The position numbers were made by a program, and so were the translations under genes. This document shows positions 1 to 11,093 of a DNA stretch of 64,000 nucleotides, in pieces (position 1 is the stretch's first letter; every line of letters starts with the position of its first letter). The DNA is from Christiangramia bathymodioli (GTDB lineage Bacteria; Bacteroidota; Bacteroidia; Flavobacteriales; Flavobacteriaceae). The stretch spans positions 434,048 to 498,047 of the forward strand of contig SRSL01000001.1 of assembly GCA_009735695.1 (NCBI GenBank), read 5' to 3'. The notes under the pieces were generated by a model. It saw only the letters and a program-made list of their open reading frames with translations. It searched no databases and was not told the origin of the DNA.

Positions 1-3000
1 TAGATAAGGGTGATCCCAGACCTGATAGTAGTTTGAGGGAAGGCTGTGGACACGGCATATTCTGAAAAGCTGTGATCGTAGTAGAACCTGGCAGTTAAAT
101 TACGGGTTAGACCATAATCTGCCGTGAAATTGATAGCCCAGATATCCTGACCAGAAATGGTCTGGCTGTTCGAGAGATCCAGGTATCGCACAATGGTTCG
201 GTTCTTTCGGTAAGAAACATCTGCCTTAAAATTGAGGTCGCTGCTCAGGATTCGGCTTCTTCCTCCAAGGCTGGTAGCGATCTTAAGATCCTGCAGACGA
301 TAACCAAGGCCAAGGGTATATTCATTCCCGCTATATTCAGTCAATAGGTTATTATCAAAACTAAAGGCCAGAGATCTATCTTTTTCCATCTGGGCCAGCA
401 CCTGGATATTGCCTCGCGTCTCAAAATCTATCCTTGCAAGCGGGGTAAAAAGTTCGGTAAGCACCACGTTCGAATACAGGATAGGATTCTTGAAATCTCC
501 AGCCTGGTTCACTTCTTCCGGATTTTCGGGGTCGTAATCGAGGTTGGTCTGGAACTGAGTTAAGGTATAATCTGAACGATAACCATGGTTGATCGAGAAT
601 CTTCGGAATTTATCCCGGAACCATTCCAGCCTCATCAGCCCGGTATATTTCAGGTTCCAGTTTGGTGCAGGGACGCTTCTGAACGGTCCCAGATCAACTT
701 TACCCGGATCCTTTCCTGAGTAAGCCGAAATGAATGCCGGAAGCAATACCGCCTGGTTGGTTCTTCCAATACCGGTTGGAAATCCATCCTCATCCACCTC
801 ATTAGGATCAAGCCCTCTTTGATTGGCCAGCCTCCTTGCGATCTCCAGGCGGTTAGCCCTGAAGGTCTCAAAAGTTTCAGAACCTGCTTCCGTAGAATTA
901 TTAAAGGCCGTCGCTATAAGAATGCTGGAAATATTGAAATTCCCATAGGTATAGGGCGTAAGCGGAATATACTCCAGTGTGAATGGATCTACCCGATAAT
1001 TTTCAGAAAAATTCTCAGAATAATTCTTTCTTCCTGTCAATTCCAGAGTTAGATCCGGAAGAAAATCAAGCCCGGCCTGGAAATCGAGTTGTTCATTTTC
1101 CAGGGTGGTATATTGCTGGTTAAAGTTCTGAAATAAAGTTAGCCAGCCTCGCTCGGCAGCCATGTACCTGATCTCATCCTGGAAACCAAGAGTAAATCCA
1201 AAAGTTGGCCGGAAGGTCCCCATGAATCCTACATCCTGGGTATATCCCGGAAGAAAGATACCCCGACTGTTGCGATAATTAACCTGGAAGGTCTTTAAAC
1301 CGGTCACTACATTCACAAACGTGTTGTAAGTCTTGTTGGTTTTAACACGGGGTTCTTCAGCAGGTTCTTCTTCCTGTTCATCTGGCGGACCAAGAGTTGG
1401 CACTCCCCTGCTTCGCTCCTGAATACTTTTCCCGGCAGTTTGCGTAGTCTTCTCAACCAGGCCTACATAATCATACAAATCCTGAAGATTCAGGTTCGCG
1501 TTTATCTGATGAGTATTAGAATTCTGAACACTGTTCCCAATCTCAGGAATTCCTTCCAGCTGATTGAAGATCTGGGAACCTCTTTGCCATTGGAAATCGC
1601 CGGTGTAGGAATAGGTCGCATTGATGAACCTTAGTACAGGAACCTTATCAAAAGGTAACTGGTAATTTACCTGCAGGGTTTGATAATGAACATCTGGCCG
1701 CCCAATGCTGAAGAAATCATCCCAAAGACCTACGCTGTTATTTGCGAAGCCTTCCTCATCGATGTAATTCCTTATAATACGGTTATTACTGGCATTGAAA
1801 GCAAAATTCAGTGACTTGGTAAGATTATAATTTACCCCATACTGCCAGTCAAATAAATAATTACGCTGGTAAAGGGTAGGAATCCCAATATCGTTCTCAC
1901 TTAATTCCAGGGACCTGAATTTTTGTTCATTGTATTGCCTGAAGATATTCGAACTCGCATTGATATTGCTTGGCAGGTAATTGAAATTAAAATCCCTCAG
2001 CAAAGCGAAATAATCACTACTGTCGAGCACGGTGATCTTTTTAAGCGGCTCTATCGTCCTGGCCGGAAAATTGAATTCATAGGTTCCTCCCACACGTACG
2101 CTCTGGTCCAGGCTTTCCTCTATCTCAAAATCGCGGTGATTGATCTGGTTATAAGAAGTGGAAAAAGCGAAATTCTCCACATCGTACGGCATAGGCTTTT
2201 TATCTCCAGTCCTTTCCTTTCTAAGCCCGATCACATTGATACTTTCTCGTTTGGTATAGGACTGAGACTGCTTTTCGACTGCATCTCGTTCTTCGGGATC
2301 TTCGATATTCTCCAGGCGGGTATCAAGTTCGATATCAAGGAATTCCTGGTCGAACCTTGGAGTGATCAATTCTTCTCCCCTGCTGTAATTCACCGGGATC
2401 TTGACACCCCATTGAGGCGGCAGCAGCTGACCCATATTCACATTGGTGACCATATCATACTGCTTCAGGTCTTCCCGGCTTCGCTGGTTAGGCCCCTGCT
2501 CGATACTACCAAAACCTACTGTGCTTCTTCTACCGGTAGCAGAGATATTGGCAAAATCTGCCAGGTTACTGTCCATACTCACCACTCCGGCCCATCCGCC
2601 TTCATTTTTAAGGTCTGAAAGCCTAAGTTCATTGAACCATACCTCCCCGCATAGTTCGGTTAATCCGTCTGGATTGGTTCCATTTTTGACTCCCAGCATC
2701 AACAGCCTGATATTTCCAAAACTTGGATTTCCTTTTACTCCCAGCCTTAATTGTCCCATATCATAAGGAGCTTCAGCATTCACCGGCATTAGCTCTTCGG
2801 TAAAGAAATTCAGGTCGGTAGAAATAAGAGAGGGATCTCCCAGAACGGCCGTTTTGATTTGCTGAAGGAGGTCAAGCTCCAGGTCTAGCCTGTTCACTTC
2901 CGGCCAGATCTCTTCGGGTGTTGACGCTCCAAAGATAGTTGGCGAAAGCGGAACTTCGATCTGGTAGAAGTTGTCGGTAAAATCGGTTCCCATTCGGATG

Positions 3001-6000
3001 AATGCGACCAGCTGCCCATCCTTAAGCGGAGGCCTGTTCACAAATGATTCAGCATGAAGGAACATTTCCAGGTTTTTGAACTGCCTCATATCAATCTGGA
3101 AATTCTTGTAAACCGCTCTCGCGTCCTGGGGCTCCAGTTCACAAACCCTTAAAGACAACGATTGCTCGTTCTGCCTGATATTGCTGTTGTTTTCGTAAAG
3201 TTCTTCCCTTACCACTCCCGGTGGCAATACATAAGGAATTGGCTGCCTGTTCTCGTTCTCTTCGATATTAACCGCATTCACTTCGAAAAGGGTGTTCGGG
3301 TTTTCAACCTGCCCATCTTCTTCGAACAAACTCTGGTTATAACGGCGGTAATCGCCTCTAACCATATCCATGGTTCCAAATCTCAACAGGGTTGGATTCT
3401 GGAAATCGGTCAGGTACATTCTGATAAACCGAATAGAGCGGAAATCGGCGATTCCACCAATGGCTTCAGTAGGCTCAAAGATCGGCACCTTGAACTGAAC
3501 CCATCTTACCGGCAGTTCCTGCCCGTTCCTTAGCGTGGTAGTTAGTTCCTTAACATCGGTTATATACCGGTTATTATCGATATTCATCCCCGGGAAAAAT
3601 GGCACTTCGTATTGAAAGTAGCTATTGATGGTATTCATCGTATTGTCCCGGTTGATATCCTCGGTAGTTGGCAGAGTAGAATTCCCGCGGTTGGTATCAC
3701 TCACACTGCTAGGTGAGTTCCCCTGCACCCCGTTATAATCGCTATAACGCTCCAGGATACTTCCGTCACGGTTCAGAAAATATTCATAGTTATCGGCAGA
3801 CGGGTCTGGGAGGTTCGCAAAATCGCTGAATAGCACAGCCTCTTCTTCATCCAGTATCCCATCATAACCGGCATCCTGCAAGGTTCGCCCGGCTCCTTCA
3901 GAATCAAAGGCATAAACCAAGGATTGGTCTGCCGGAACCCGCCCAAAAGCCGTGGTAATCACATCGGTTTGATCATTTCCTTCAGGGAGGCCATTTTCAT
4001 ATTGTTTTCGACCATCCTTAAGTACATCTTCTGAAATATTTCCGAGGTTGAAGTTAATGGTTCCCCCTGCATTGCCCACATTTTCAGGATAAATATAAGG
4101 ATCCATCACCCAGAATTGAATGTATTCCACATTGGACTGCTCAAAATTGGTGGTATTGATCGCACGCATAATGCCCCCGAAATTACCGGCGGGATTTGGC
4201 AACCTTCCACCTCCGGCGGCGGCAGGGTTATAGTTATAAGGTCCACGTTGCGCCGGATCATAAGCAACATCCATGGTATAGACTACCTGCGGCTGTCCCT
4301 GGACAACATCCACATTCGGAAATATTTCATTCAAGGCTACACGGCGCGCAGCGTAGGTAGAAATATCAGAATCACTGATCCCATCCGGGCGGTTATTGCT
4401 GTAAAAGATCGGGTCGATGGTATACCAGGCCATTTTCGCCCGTTTATTCCCCACGTTCAGATCACCGTTAGCCAGCTCCCCGCCAAATCCAAGCGGAACA
4501 CTGGAAAGCTCCCAGCTAAGAGGATTATTGATATCTATGGAAGTTTGGGCGGCCTCGAAATCGTCGATATAGGTAGTGGCCTTCCCGTCAAAATCATTAT
4601 TCGCCGGTGAACCCGGAATAAGATAGGCGAATTCACCGCGAACCGAAACATTCGATTTTACATCGGTATCGATATTCGGAAGCTTGTTCACCAAACGAGT
4701 TAGAAACGGCACCTCGGTGCTGTAATTCAGGTTCAGTCCCAGAATCGTGTTATTGATGGGCTCGTAATTATAATTGGCCTTTTGGGTAAGCGGCCGTTCC
4801 TTTAAGTTGATAAAGGTACCGCCTACCAAAAAATTCTCATTGAATTGATGTTCCACATTGATCCCGCTGAATCGTTTGGTTTGCTGCCCGAACAGTGCAT
4901 TGTTTTCGGTATTCACCTGGATGGGGATATCTGAAGCCAGCAAAGCTTCATCCAGGATCTGCACTCTTCCCAGCTCGTAGTTCACCACATAATCCACTCC
5001 TTCCTGAAGTACTCTACCACCCGCGGTGACGGTAACCGATCCCGGCGGGAGGTTGAATCCGATTGGAATTCCCTCTACCTCAGCAGATTTATATCTACCC
5101 TTTAACTGAAATTTGTTCTTATCGGCCTCTTCCTGTTCAGCCTGGATCTTGGTGGTTCGATACATGGCCCTGAACACATAGCGCTGCTGGTTTTCGTTCC
5201 ATGTCTCCGGAATATTATAATCTTCGGGACCCGAATTTGGCGTGTCATCCAGCTTATCGAACAGGTGCTTCCCGAAGGGTTCCACGGTAGTGAATATGAT
5301 ATTCCCGTTTTGAGGATCTATGGTGATCTGCGGCACATAATCGAAAAATCCATCCCCGCCATTGATGGGGTCATTATTGTTATTCAGCTGATCGAGCCTG
5401 AAAACCCGTAGAAGCGGCGTCTCACTTACATCTGGTGGAAGGGTGGTTCCATCAACCGGTTTGATGTAGTTAAGCGGCTGCGGATCGGTATAAAGAATGT
5501 TCATCCTGAAATCCTCACGCTCCAGCTGGTAAGCTCCCAGGCTGTAAATATTTTTCATCATCAAATCCCAAACCGGTTCGTTCACATTAATGATCGTACT
5601 TTTCAGCAATTTAACCACCAGGTTCTGGTTAGCGTTTGGATTGGTTCCCGGGTTTTGGTCAGGATTGTTATTCGTGCTACTCACCCCGTCATTTGCAAAC
5701 TCCCCCACCTGGTAAACCTCGCCGTTAATGGTAAACTGAAAGGCGACACCCAGAACTTCATCATTGCTGAGTCGCTGGTTTAAAGAAATATATCCCAGCT
5801 GAGTGTTTACCGTATATTCATTCGGCTTCAACTGGCGGGCATTCTCCAGGATCGCATAATCGATACCTTCAGAAACTACCAGTGGACCAAACCCGCTTTC
5901 CACCGTCGCGATATCACGAATGGCCGGAGTAAGTATCGATTCCCCTGCACCCGTAATGCCGAATGGATTCAGGTCGTTATTGGTATTATCTGGAAAGGCT

Positions 6001-7127
6001 TCTCCCGGCACGTTAAAAAATCCGGCCGGTGGGTTTTCTACCCCAATATTGCCCTGCACCGGAGATTCACCCAGGTCCTGAATGGCCACGATATTCCGTG
6101 TATCCTGTATATTCTGAATATTGTTGGTTCGGTTGGTCACCCAAACCTGGATTCGCTTAATCTGAATATTGGTGTTGATGAAGGGATAATTTTCAAGGGC
6201 TTCATCATAATGGTCCCTGAAATAATGCGCCAGGAAAAAGTGCCTGTCCTGGTCATATTCCAGAGCGAACTTTTCGAATTCTTCAACGGTTGCGCCGCCT
6301 TCAACATTTAGTGTTCTTCTTTCAGATTGTTGTTCAGAAAAGACTCCGGTAATTCTCGTTTTCCCGAACTGAAGTTCAGTTTTAAAACCGAAAAGACTTT
6401 GAGCACCCTGAATCAGGGAATTGGATAAAGGCATATTCACGTTACCCACCTCGATCTTCTGAACAATATCGTCTTCATTAGGCGTGTATTCCAGCTTCAA
6501 CTGGTTCTGAAAATCGAAGGTAGACTCGGTATCATAATTAGCGGTGATCTGAAGCCGCTCCCCTATTTGCCCAAGGAGACTCAAGCTTATACGCTGATCG
6601 AAATCAAAGGAAAGATTTCTACGGTTCCTGGGTGAAAAAGCGGGATTATCCTGTTTGGTAAATAATAAGCCCAGGTCCATTTCAACAGATCCTTGTGGAA
6701 CGATATCGATATTCGTACCGCCGAATATAGATTCGAAGAAATTATTGTTCACATAGAAATCGGGAAGCAGGTCTTTCTGAATTTCCTCAGATCCTTCCTT
6801 TCTTCCGCTAAGGGCATCATTTTTGAGCTTGAAATAATTCTGCATCTCCTCAGAGAGCACGAGTTCCTCAAATTCTTCCGGCGTAAGAACCAGAGGTAAA
6901 CCAAGGTTTAAGTCGCCCAGGTTCTCTTTATAAAAATAGCGATCCAGGATGGGGTCATATTCATATAAAGACACGATGCTTTCGGGGTCTGGAAGTTCAA
7001 TATTCCCCAAAACGTAGCCCGTGGTATCCTGCGGGGTTTCCTGAGCCGCAGAATCCATCGCAGATACCAGTAATATCAGAAGAATTAGGCGTACCGGTAA
7101 AGACAACTTCGGGTAATTGTTCCTCAA
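1..7127 (-). CDS. sprA: SprA, giant outer-membrane translocon protein of the type IX secretion system (3' end cut by window)
   Basis: One open frame runs without a stop from 7127 to the left edge (2375 codons). The product matches SprA, the very large outer-membrane barrel through which type IX cargo passes and which gliding needs. Family members are about 2400 residues, so only a few tens of residues are missing. The translation has a signal peptide (LPVRLILLILLVSAMDSAAQ), long stretches of beta-barrel-like alternating sequence, and near the edge a C-terminal TTIRSGITL segment typical of the family. An in-frame stop lies nine codons upstream of a TTG at 7127, and no ATG occurs before 7058, which would remove most of the signal peptide; I therefore choose TTG 7127. 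It starts one base after the ruvA stop, so the two are probably co-transcribed. Confidence 0.93.
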   Translation of the reverse strand, partial: MRNNYPKLSLPVRLILLILLVSAMDSAAQETPQDTTGYVLGNIELPDPESIVSLYEYDPILDRYFYKENLGDLNLGLPLVLTPEEFEELVLSEEMQNYFKLKNDALSGRKEGSEEIQKDLLPDFYVNNNFFESIFGGTNIDIVPQGSVEMDLGLLFTKQDNPAFSPRNRRNLSFDFDQRISLSLLGQIGERLQITANYDTESTFDFQNQLKLEYTPNEDDIVQKIEVGNVNMPLSNSLIQGAQSLFGFKTELQFGKTRITGVFSEQQSERRTLNVEGGATVEEFEKFALEYDQDRHFFLAHYFRDHYDEALENYPFINTNIQIKRIQVWVTNRTNNIQNIQDTRNIVAIQDLGESPVQGNIGVENPPAGFFNVPGEAFPDNTNNDLNPFGITGAGESILTPAIRDIATVESGFGPLVVSEGIDYAILENARQLKPNEYTVNTQLGYISLNQRLSNDEVLGVAFQFTINGEVYQVGEFANDGVSSTNNNPDQNPGTNPNANQNLVVKLLKSTIINVNEPVWDLMMKNIYSLGAYQLEREDFRMNILYTDPQPLNYIKPVDGTTLPPDVSETPLLRVFRLDQLNNNNDPINGGDGFFDYVPQITIDPQNGNIIFTTVEPFGKHLFDKLDDTPNSGPEDYNIPETWNENQQRYVFRAMYRTTKIQAEQEEADKNKFQLKGRYKSAEVEGIPIGFNLPPGSVTVTAGGRVLQEGVDYVVNYELGRVQILDEALLASDIPIQVNTENNALFGQQTKRFSGINVEHQFNENFLVGGTFINLKERPLTQKANYNYEPINNTILGLNLNYSTEVPFLTRLVNKLPNIDTDVKSNVSVRGEFAYLIPGSPANNDFDGKATTYIDDFEAAQTSIDINNPLSWELSSVPLGFGGELANGDLNVGNKRAKMAWYTIDPIFYSNNRPDGISDSDISTYAARRVALNEIFPNVDVVQGQPQVVYTMDVAYDPAQRGPYNYNPAAAGGGRLPNPAGNFGGIMRAINTTNFEQSNVEYIQFWVMDPYIYPENVGNAGGTINFNLGNISEDVLKDGRKQYENGLPEGNDQTDVITTAFGRVPADQSLVYAFDSEGAGRTLQDAGYDGILDEEEAVLFSDFANLPDPSADNYEYFLNRDGSILERYSDYNGVQGNSPSSVSDTNRGNSTLPTTEDINRDNTMNTINSYFQYEVPFFPGMNIDNNRYITDVKELTTTLRNGQELPVRWVQFKVPIFEPTEAIGGIADFRSIRFIRMYLTDFQNPTLLRFGTMDMVRGDYRRYNQSLFEEDGQVENPNTLFEVNAVNIEENENRQPIPYVLPPGVVREELYENNSNIRQNEQSLSLRVCELEPQDARAVYKNFQIDMRQFKNLEMFLHAESFVNRPPLKDGQLVAFIRMGTDFTDNFYQIEVPLSPTIFGASTPEEIWPEVNRLDLELDLLQQIKTAVLGDPSLISTDLNFFTEELMPVNAEAPYDMGQLRLGVKGNPSFGNIRLLMLGVKNGTNPDGLTELCGEVWFNELRLSDLKNEGGWAGVVSMDSNLADFANISATGRRSTVGFGSIEQGPNQRSREDLKQYDMVTNVNMGQLLPPQWGVKIPVNYSRGEELITPRFDQEFLDIELDTRLENIEDPEERDAVEKQSQSYTKRESINVIGLRKERTGDKKPMPYDVENFAFSTSYNQINHRDFEIEESLDQSVRVGGTYEFNFPARTIEPLKKITVLDSSDYFALLRDFNFNYLPSNINASSNIFRQYNEQKFRSLELSENDIGIPTLYQRNYLFDWQYGVNYNLTKSLNFAFNASNNRIIRNYIDEEGFANNSVGLWDDFFSIGRPDVHYQTLQVNYQLPFDKVPVLRFINATYSYTGDFQWQRGSQIFNQLEGIPEIGNSVQNSNTHQINANLNLQDLYDYVGLVEKTTQTAGKSIQERSRGVPTLGPPDEQEEEPAEEPRVKTNKTYNTFVNVVTGLKTFQVNYRNSRGIFLPGYTQDVGFMGTFRPTFGFTLGFQDEIRYMAAERGWLTLFQNFNQQYTTLENEQLDFQAGLDFLPDLTLELTGRKNYSENFSENYRVDPFTLEYIPLTPYTYGNFNISSILIATAFNNSTEAGSETFETFRANRLEIARRLANQRGLDPNEVDEDGFPTGIGRTNQAVLLPAFISAYSGKDPGKVDLGPFRSVPAPNWNLKYTGLMRLEWFRDKFRRFSINHGYRSDYTLTQFQTNLDYDPENPEEVNQAGDFKNPILYSNVVLTELFTPLARIDFETRGNIQVLAQMEKDRSLAFSFDNNLLTEYSGNEYTLGLGYRLQDLKIATSLGGRSRILSSDLNFKADVSYRKNRTIVRYLDLSNSQTISGQDIWAINFTADYGLTRNLTARFYYDHSFSEYAVSTAFPQTTIRSGITLI

Positions 7128-7128
7128 C

Positions 7129-7710
7129 TTATAGCTTTTTAAGAGCCATTTTTATAATAGATTCAACGGTAGTTTCAGAGTTTTCCTGGATAATCCTGTC
7201 TACAACCTTCCCAGCCTGCCGCCTGTTATAACCCAGGATCTCTAAAGCAGATAACGCTTCTTCCTTGCCAGTATTGTTCTGAGACACCAAAACTTCGCCC
7301 TCATCCATTACCGCAAGAGCTTTGTCTTTGAGATCGAGAATTACCCGCTGGGCAGTCTTTGCTCCTATTCCTTTTACACTTTGTATGGTACCAACATCTT
7401 CATTCGCTATGGCCGCGGTTACTTCCCCCGGCTGAAGTGAAGACAGCATGGTACGCGCCGTGCTACTTCCAACACCCGAAACCGAGATCAATAGCTTAAA
7501 GATCTCCCGTTCAGACTTTTCCATGAACCCGAAAAGGGTATGAGAATCTTCCTTGACCTGTAAATAGGTAAACAGGCTGATGGCCTCCGAATCGGGAATA
7601 AGCGAATAAGTATGCAGTGAAATATTTACCAGGTATCCAATCCCGTTGCAATCTATAACCACATGAGTTGGATTTTTCTCAATTAATTGCCCCTTAAGAT
7701 GATGAATCAT
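7129..7710 (-). CDS. ruvA: Holliday junction branch-migration protein RuvA
   Basis: Product of 193 residues, the usual RuvA length. RuvA binds four-way DNA junctions and loads the RuvB motor in recombination and repair. The N-terminal OB-fold begins MIHHLKGQLIEKNPTHVVIDC. Two helix-hairpin-helix segments follow, one around residues 70-85 (LISVSGVGSSTA) and one around 105-120 (IQSVKGIGAKTAQRV). A flexible linker leads to the C-terminal domain III (EEALSALEILGYNRRQAGKVV). ATG start at 7710. sprA follows with no gap and the malic enzyme gene lies 74 bases upstream. The partner ruvB is about 10 kb away at 17925-18956, so they are not one operon as in many proteobacteria. Confidence 0.96.
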   Translation of the reverse strand: MIHHLKGQLIEKNPTHVVIDCNGIGYLVNISLHTYSLIPDSEAISLFTYLQVKEDSHTLFGFMEKSEREIFKLLISVSGVGSSTARTMLSSLQPGEVTAAIANEDVGTIQSVKGIGAKTAQRVILDLKDKALAVMDEGEVLVSQNNTGKEEALSALEILGYNRRQAGKVVDRIIQENSETTVESIIKMALKKL

Positions 7711-7784
7711 GAAAAGATCTTGTGTTAGAGATCAAAAATAATGAAATATGTCTAAGACCAAAATGGCCAGGAATCTTTAAACTC

Positions 7785-10085
7785 CTAGCTTTCCATTTCC
7801 TTTTTTAGTCTTTTTTCTTTTTCCTGGGCATCTACCACGGCAACGGCCGCCATATTCACCATTTCCTCTACACTGGCCCCTAATTGTAAAATATGTACAG
7901 GTTTCTTCATTCCCATCATGATAGGCCCGATAGAATCAACATCGTTCAATTCCTTGATCAATTTATAGGTGCTGTTAGCCGAATCAAGATCAGGATAAAT
8001 CAAGGTGTTCACCTTTTTACCGGCCAGTTTGGAGAATGGAAATTTATTCTGAAGCATTTCACGGTTCAGGGCGAAATCGGCCTGTAACTCTCCATCCACA
8101 CTCAGTTCAGGATAAAACCTGTGCAGGTAAGAAACCGCTTCTTTAACCTTCTTGGCCCTAGGATCTTTTGAGGAGCCGAAATTGGCATATGAAACCATCG
8201 CCATTACCGGTTCCATCCCAAATAACTGAACCACACGGGCGGTCATCTGCGCGATCTTGGCGAGGTCTTTTGCCGGCGGATCAATATTGATAGAAGTATC
8301 ACTTATAAAAAGCGGACCTCTTGAAGTGTTCATCACATTGGTGGCTGCCACCCTGGTCACTCCCTTGGCCATTCCAATCACTTCCAGCATTGGTTTTACA
8401 ACAGTTGGATATGCTCTTGAATAACCTGAAAGCAGGGCATCGGCATCGCCTTCATGCACCATCATGGCCGCAAAATAATTACGCTCGCGCATCAATTTGT
8501 CGGCGTCATATTTGGTCACCCCGCTTCTATGCCGGGCCTGCCAGTATTTGGTAGCGTAATTTTCGCGGTGTTCTTCCTCTTCATCAGACTTTGAATCGAT
8601 TATCGATACGCCATCTTCTTCAAAATCGATCTCGGTCATCAATTCCTTGATCACGTCCCTCCTACCTAAAAGGATAGGGAAACCTATGCCTTCGTCTCTT
8701 ACGATCTGGGCCGCCTTTAGTACATCAAGATGATCGGCCTCCGCAAAAACGATTCGCTTCGGATTGGTCTTCGCTCGGTTGATGAGCATACGGGTAATCT
8801 TATTTTCGTTACCCATCCTTTCCAGCAATTCCTCTTCATACTTATCCCAGTCCTGAATATCCTGGCGGGCTACGCCGCTTTCCATGGCAGCCTTCGCTAC
8901 AGCAGGAGGAACTTTTGCGATCAGCCTTGGATCGAATGGTTTCGGAATGATATAATCAGGACCAAAATTCAGCCTGGTTTCGCCATAGGCTATATTCACC
9001 TGCTCTGGCACGGCTTCCTTGGCCAGTTCGGCAAGGGCCTTCACCGCGGCTTTCTTCATTTCCTCATTGATCTTGGTCGCCCTTACATCAAGCGCCCCAC
9101 GGAAAATGAACGGGAATCCCAACACGTTGTTCACCTGGTTAGGATGATCACTTCGTCCGGTAGCCATGATGATATCCTTTCGGGTCTTCATAGCAAGTTC
9201 ATAATCGATTTCCGGGTTCGGGTTTGCCATTGCAAAAACGATTGGTCTTTTAGCCATGCCTTTCAGCATTTCTGGAGTTACGATATCGGCGATCGAAAGT
9301 CCCACGAAAACGTCGGCATCTTTCATCGCCTGTTCCAGGGTATCGATCTTCCTGGAAGTGGCAAATTCGGCTTTTTCTTCGGAAAGGTTTTCACGATCCT
9401 TTCGGATTACTCCTTTGCTATCGAGCATCACGATATTTTCAGCCTTTGCGCCGAAAGCCTTGTATAATTTAGTACAGGAAACCGCGGCGGCACCAGCACC
9501 GCTAATCACGATCTTTACTTTTTGAATTTTCTTTTTCGCCAGTTCCAGGGCATTCAGAAGCGCCGCCGCAGAAATGATGGCCGTTCCATGCTGGTCGTCG
9601 TGCATCACCGGTATGTCCAGTTCGGCCTTAAGTCGCTGTTCGATTTCAAAAGCTTCAGGTGCTTTGATGTCTTCCAGGTTGATCCCCCCAAAAGTGGGAG
9701 CGATATTTTTAACGGTTTCAATGAATTTATCCACATCCTTGGTATCCACCTCGATATCGAAAACATCAATATCTGCGAAGATCTTAAATAAAAGACCTTT
9801 TCCTTCCATCACCGGCTTCGAGGCTTCCGGGCCAATATCACCTAATCCCAACACCGCGGTTCCATTCGAGATCACAGCAACCAGATTTCCTTTGGTGGTA
9901 TACTTATACGCGTTTTCCTTATCCTTTTCTATCTCCAGGCAAGGCTCGGCCACACCTGGTGAATAAGCCAGCGAAAGGTCTCTCTGGGTCGCGTATTTTT
10001 TGGTTGGAACGATCTGAATTTTTCCCGGCTTCGGCTTGGCATGATACACAAGCGCCTCTCTTCTCTTTCTGGAAGTGTTACTCAT
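7785..10085 (-). CDS. maeB: NADP-dependent malic enzyme, MaeB type with phosphotransacetylase-like C-terminal domain
   Basis: Product of 766 residues: a malic enzyme domain (about 1-430) fused to a phosphate acetyltransferase-like domain (about 435-766), the MaeB arrangement. It oxidatively decarboxylates malate to pyruvate with NADP, feeding pyruvate and NADPH to anabolism. Visible landmarks are [11 protein letters not shown] near residue 40, HDDQHGTA near 160, a nucleotide-binding [12 protein letters not shown] near 195, and the acetyltransferase-like [17 protein letters not shown]. In this family the C-terminal domain usually serves acetyl-CoA allostery and oligomerisation rather than catalysis. 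ATG start at 10085. It sits between queG and ruvA without an obvious functional link to either. Confidence 0.95.
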   Translation of the reverse strand: MSNTSRKRREALVYHAKPKPGKIQIVPTKKYATQRDLSLAYSPGVAEPCLEIEKDKENAYKYTTKGNLVAVISNGTAVLGLGDIGPEASKPVMEGKGLLFKIFADIDVFDIEVDTKDVDKFIETVKNIAPTFGGINLEDIKAPEAFEIEQRLKAELDIPVMHDDQHGTAIISAAALLNALELAKKKIQKVKIVISGAGAAAVSCTKLYKAFGAKAENIVMLDSKGVIRKDRENLSEEKAEFATSRKIDTLEQAMKDADVFVGLSIADIVTPEMLKGMAKRPIVFAMANPNPEIDYELAMKTRKDIIMATGRSDHPNQVNNVLGFPFIFRGALDVRATKINEEMKKAAVKALAELAKEAVPEQVNIAYGETRLNFGPDYIIPKPFDPRLIAKVPPAVAKAAMESGVARQDIQDWDKYEEELLERMGNENKITRMLINRAKTNPKRIVFAEADHLDVLKAAQIVRDEGIGFPILLGRRDVIKELMTEIDFEEDGVSIIDSKSDEEEEHRENYATKYWQARHRSGVTKYDADKLMRERNYFAAMMVHEGDADALLSGYSRAYPTVVKPMLEVIGMAKGVTRVAATNVMNTSRGPLFISDTSINIDPPAKDLAKIAQMTARVVQLFGMEPVMAMVSYANFGSSKDPRAKKVKEAVSYLHRFYPELSVDGELQADFALNREMLQNKFPFSKLAGKKVNTLIYPDLDSANSTYKLIKELNDVDSIGPIMMGMKKPVHILQLGASVEEMVNMAAVAVVDAQEKEKRLKKEMES

Positions 10086-10139
10086 AATTCATTTTTTTGG
10101 CTGAAAGCAAAGGTAGTAAGGCTGAAGTTAAATAGAAAT

Positions 10140-11063
10140 CTATTCTTTTAAAAAGCTGATATTTCTTTTCAGGCCTTCGTATTTCGTTCTTTTAACTGCC
10201 GATTTACGAAAGATCTCATTAAAAGTTTCCCTCGTGATCTCCTCCCAGTCCTTTTTATCATTCTCAATCAATTGTGGATGAGGATTGAAAAGTGGCTGGT
10301 TATGAGGTTTTGAAAACCGGTTCCAGGGACATACATCCTGGCAGATGTCACAACCAAACATCCAGTCTTCAAAATGATCTTTATAGGATTCCGGAAGATC
10401 GTCTTTTAATTCGATGGTAAAATATGAAATGCATTTGCTCCCATCTACTTTATAAGGTTCGTAGATCGCATTGGTTGGACAGGCATCGATACAGGCCGCA
10501 CAGGTTCCGCAATGATCGGTCACCGGGCCGTCATATTCCAGTTCCAAGTCTACGATCAGTTCGGCGATAAAATAAAAACTGCCTACTTGCCGTGTAAGTA
10601 AATTTGAATTCTTCCCTATCCAGCCAAGCCCGCTTTTGGCCGCCCAGGCCTTATCAAGTACGGGAGCCGAATCAACAAAAGCGCGGCCGTGAAAATCCCC
10701 GATTTCCTGCTGAAGAGTTAACAGCATTTCCTTCAGTTTATCCTTGATCACAAAATGGTAATCACGGCCATAGGCATATTTGCTGATCTTATACGAATCT
10801 TTATTCTGAAATTCCTGAGGATAATAGTTAAGCAGCATTGAGATCACGCTTTTAGATCCAGGAACCAGCTTTGTTGGATCCAGGCGCTTATCGAAATAGT
10901 TTTCCATATAACGCATCTCACCATGCCGGCCTTCGTGAAGCCATTTTTCCAGTCGGGGAGCCTCCTCTTCAAGAAATTCAGCTCTGGAGATCCCACATGA
11001 AAGAAAGCCGAGGCGTTTGGCTTCAGCTTTGATAAATTCAGATAATTGCCGCTTATTACTCAC
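10140..11063 (-). CDS. queG: Epoxyqueuosine reductase QueG
   Basis: Product of 307 residues that reduces epoxyqueuosine to queuosine in the tRNA wobble position (GUN anticodons), using cobalamin and two [4Fe-4S] clusters. Cluster cysteines are clear: [12 protein letters not shown] around residue 185 and [12 protein letters not shown] around 238, with a further Cys in DGSKCISYF. The N-terminal part ([20 protein letters not shown]) is the usual QueG start. The length fits the short form without the HEAT-repeat extension. The start codon is GTG at 11063; no better in-frame ATG is present. The gene is followed within 55 bases by maeB. Confidence 0.95.
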   Translation of the reverse strand: MSNKRQLSEFIKAEAKRLGFLSCGISRAEFLEEEAPRLEKWLHEGRHGEMRYMENYFDKRLDPTKLVPGSKSVISMLLNYYPQEFQNKDSYKISKYAYGRDYHFVIKDKLKEMLLTLQQEIGDFHGRAFVDSAPVLDKAWAAKSGLGWIGKNSNLLTRQVGSFYFIAELIVDLELEYDGPVTDHCGTCAACIDACPTNAIYEPYKVDGSKCISYFTIELKDDLPESYKDHFEDWMFGCDICQDVCPWNRFSKPHNQPLFNPHPQLIENDKKDWEEITRETFNEIFRKSAVKRTKYEGLKRNISFLKE

Positions 11064-11093
11064 GGCTCAAATTTAGGATATTTTAAATGGAAT

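Noticed and set aside
1923-2618. Open frame of 231 codons on the plus strand
   Set aside because: It lies antisense within sprA, whose frame is continuous and clearly homologous; low-complexity translation with no family features.
8730-9467. Open frame of 245 codons on the plus strand
   Set aside because: Antisense to the malic enzyme gene; no recognisable protein features.
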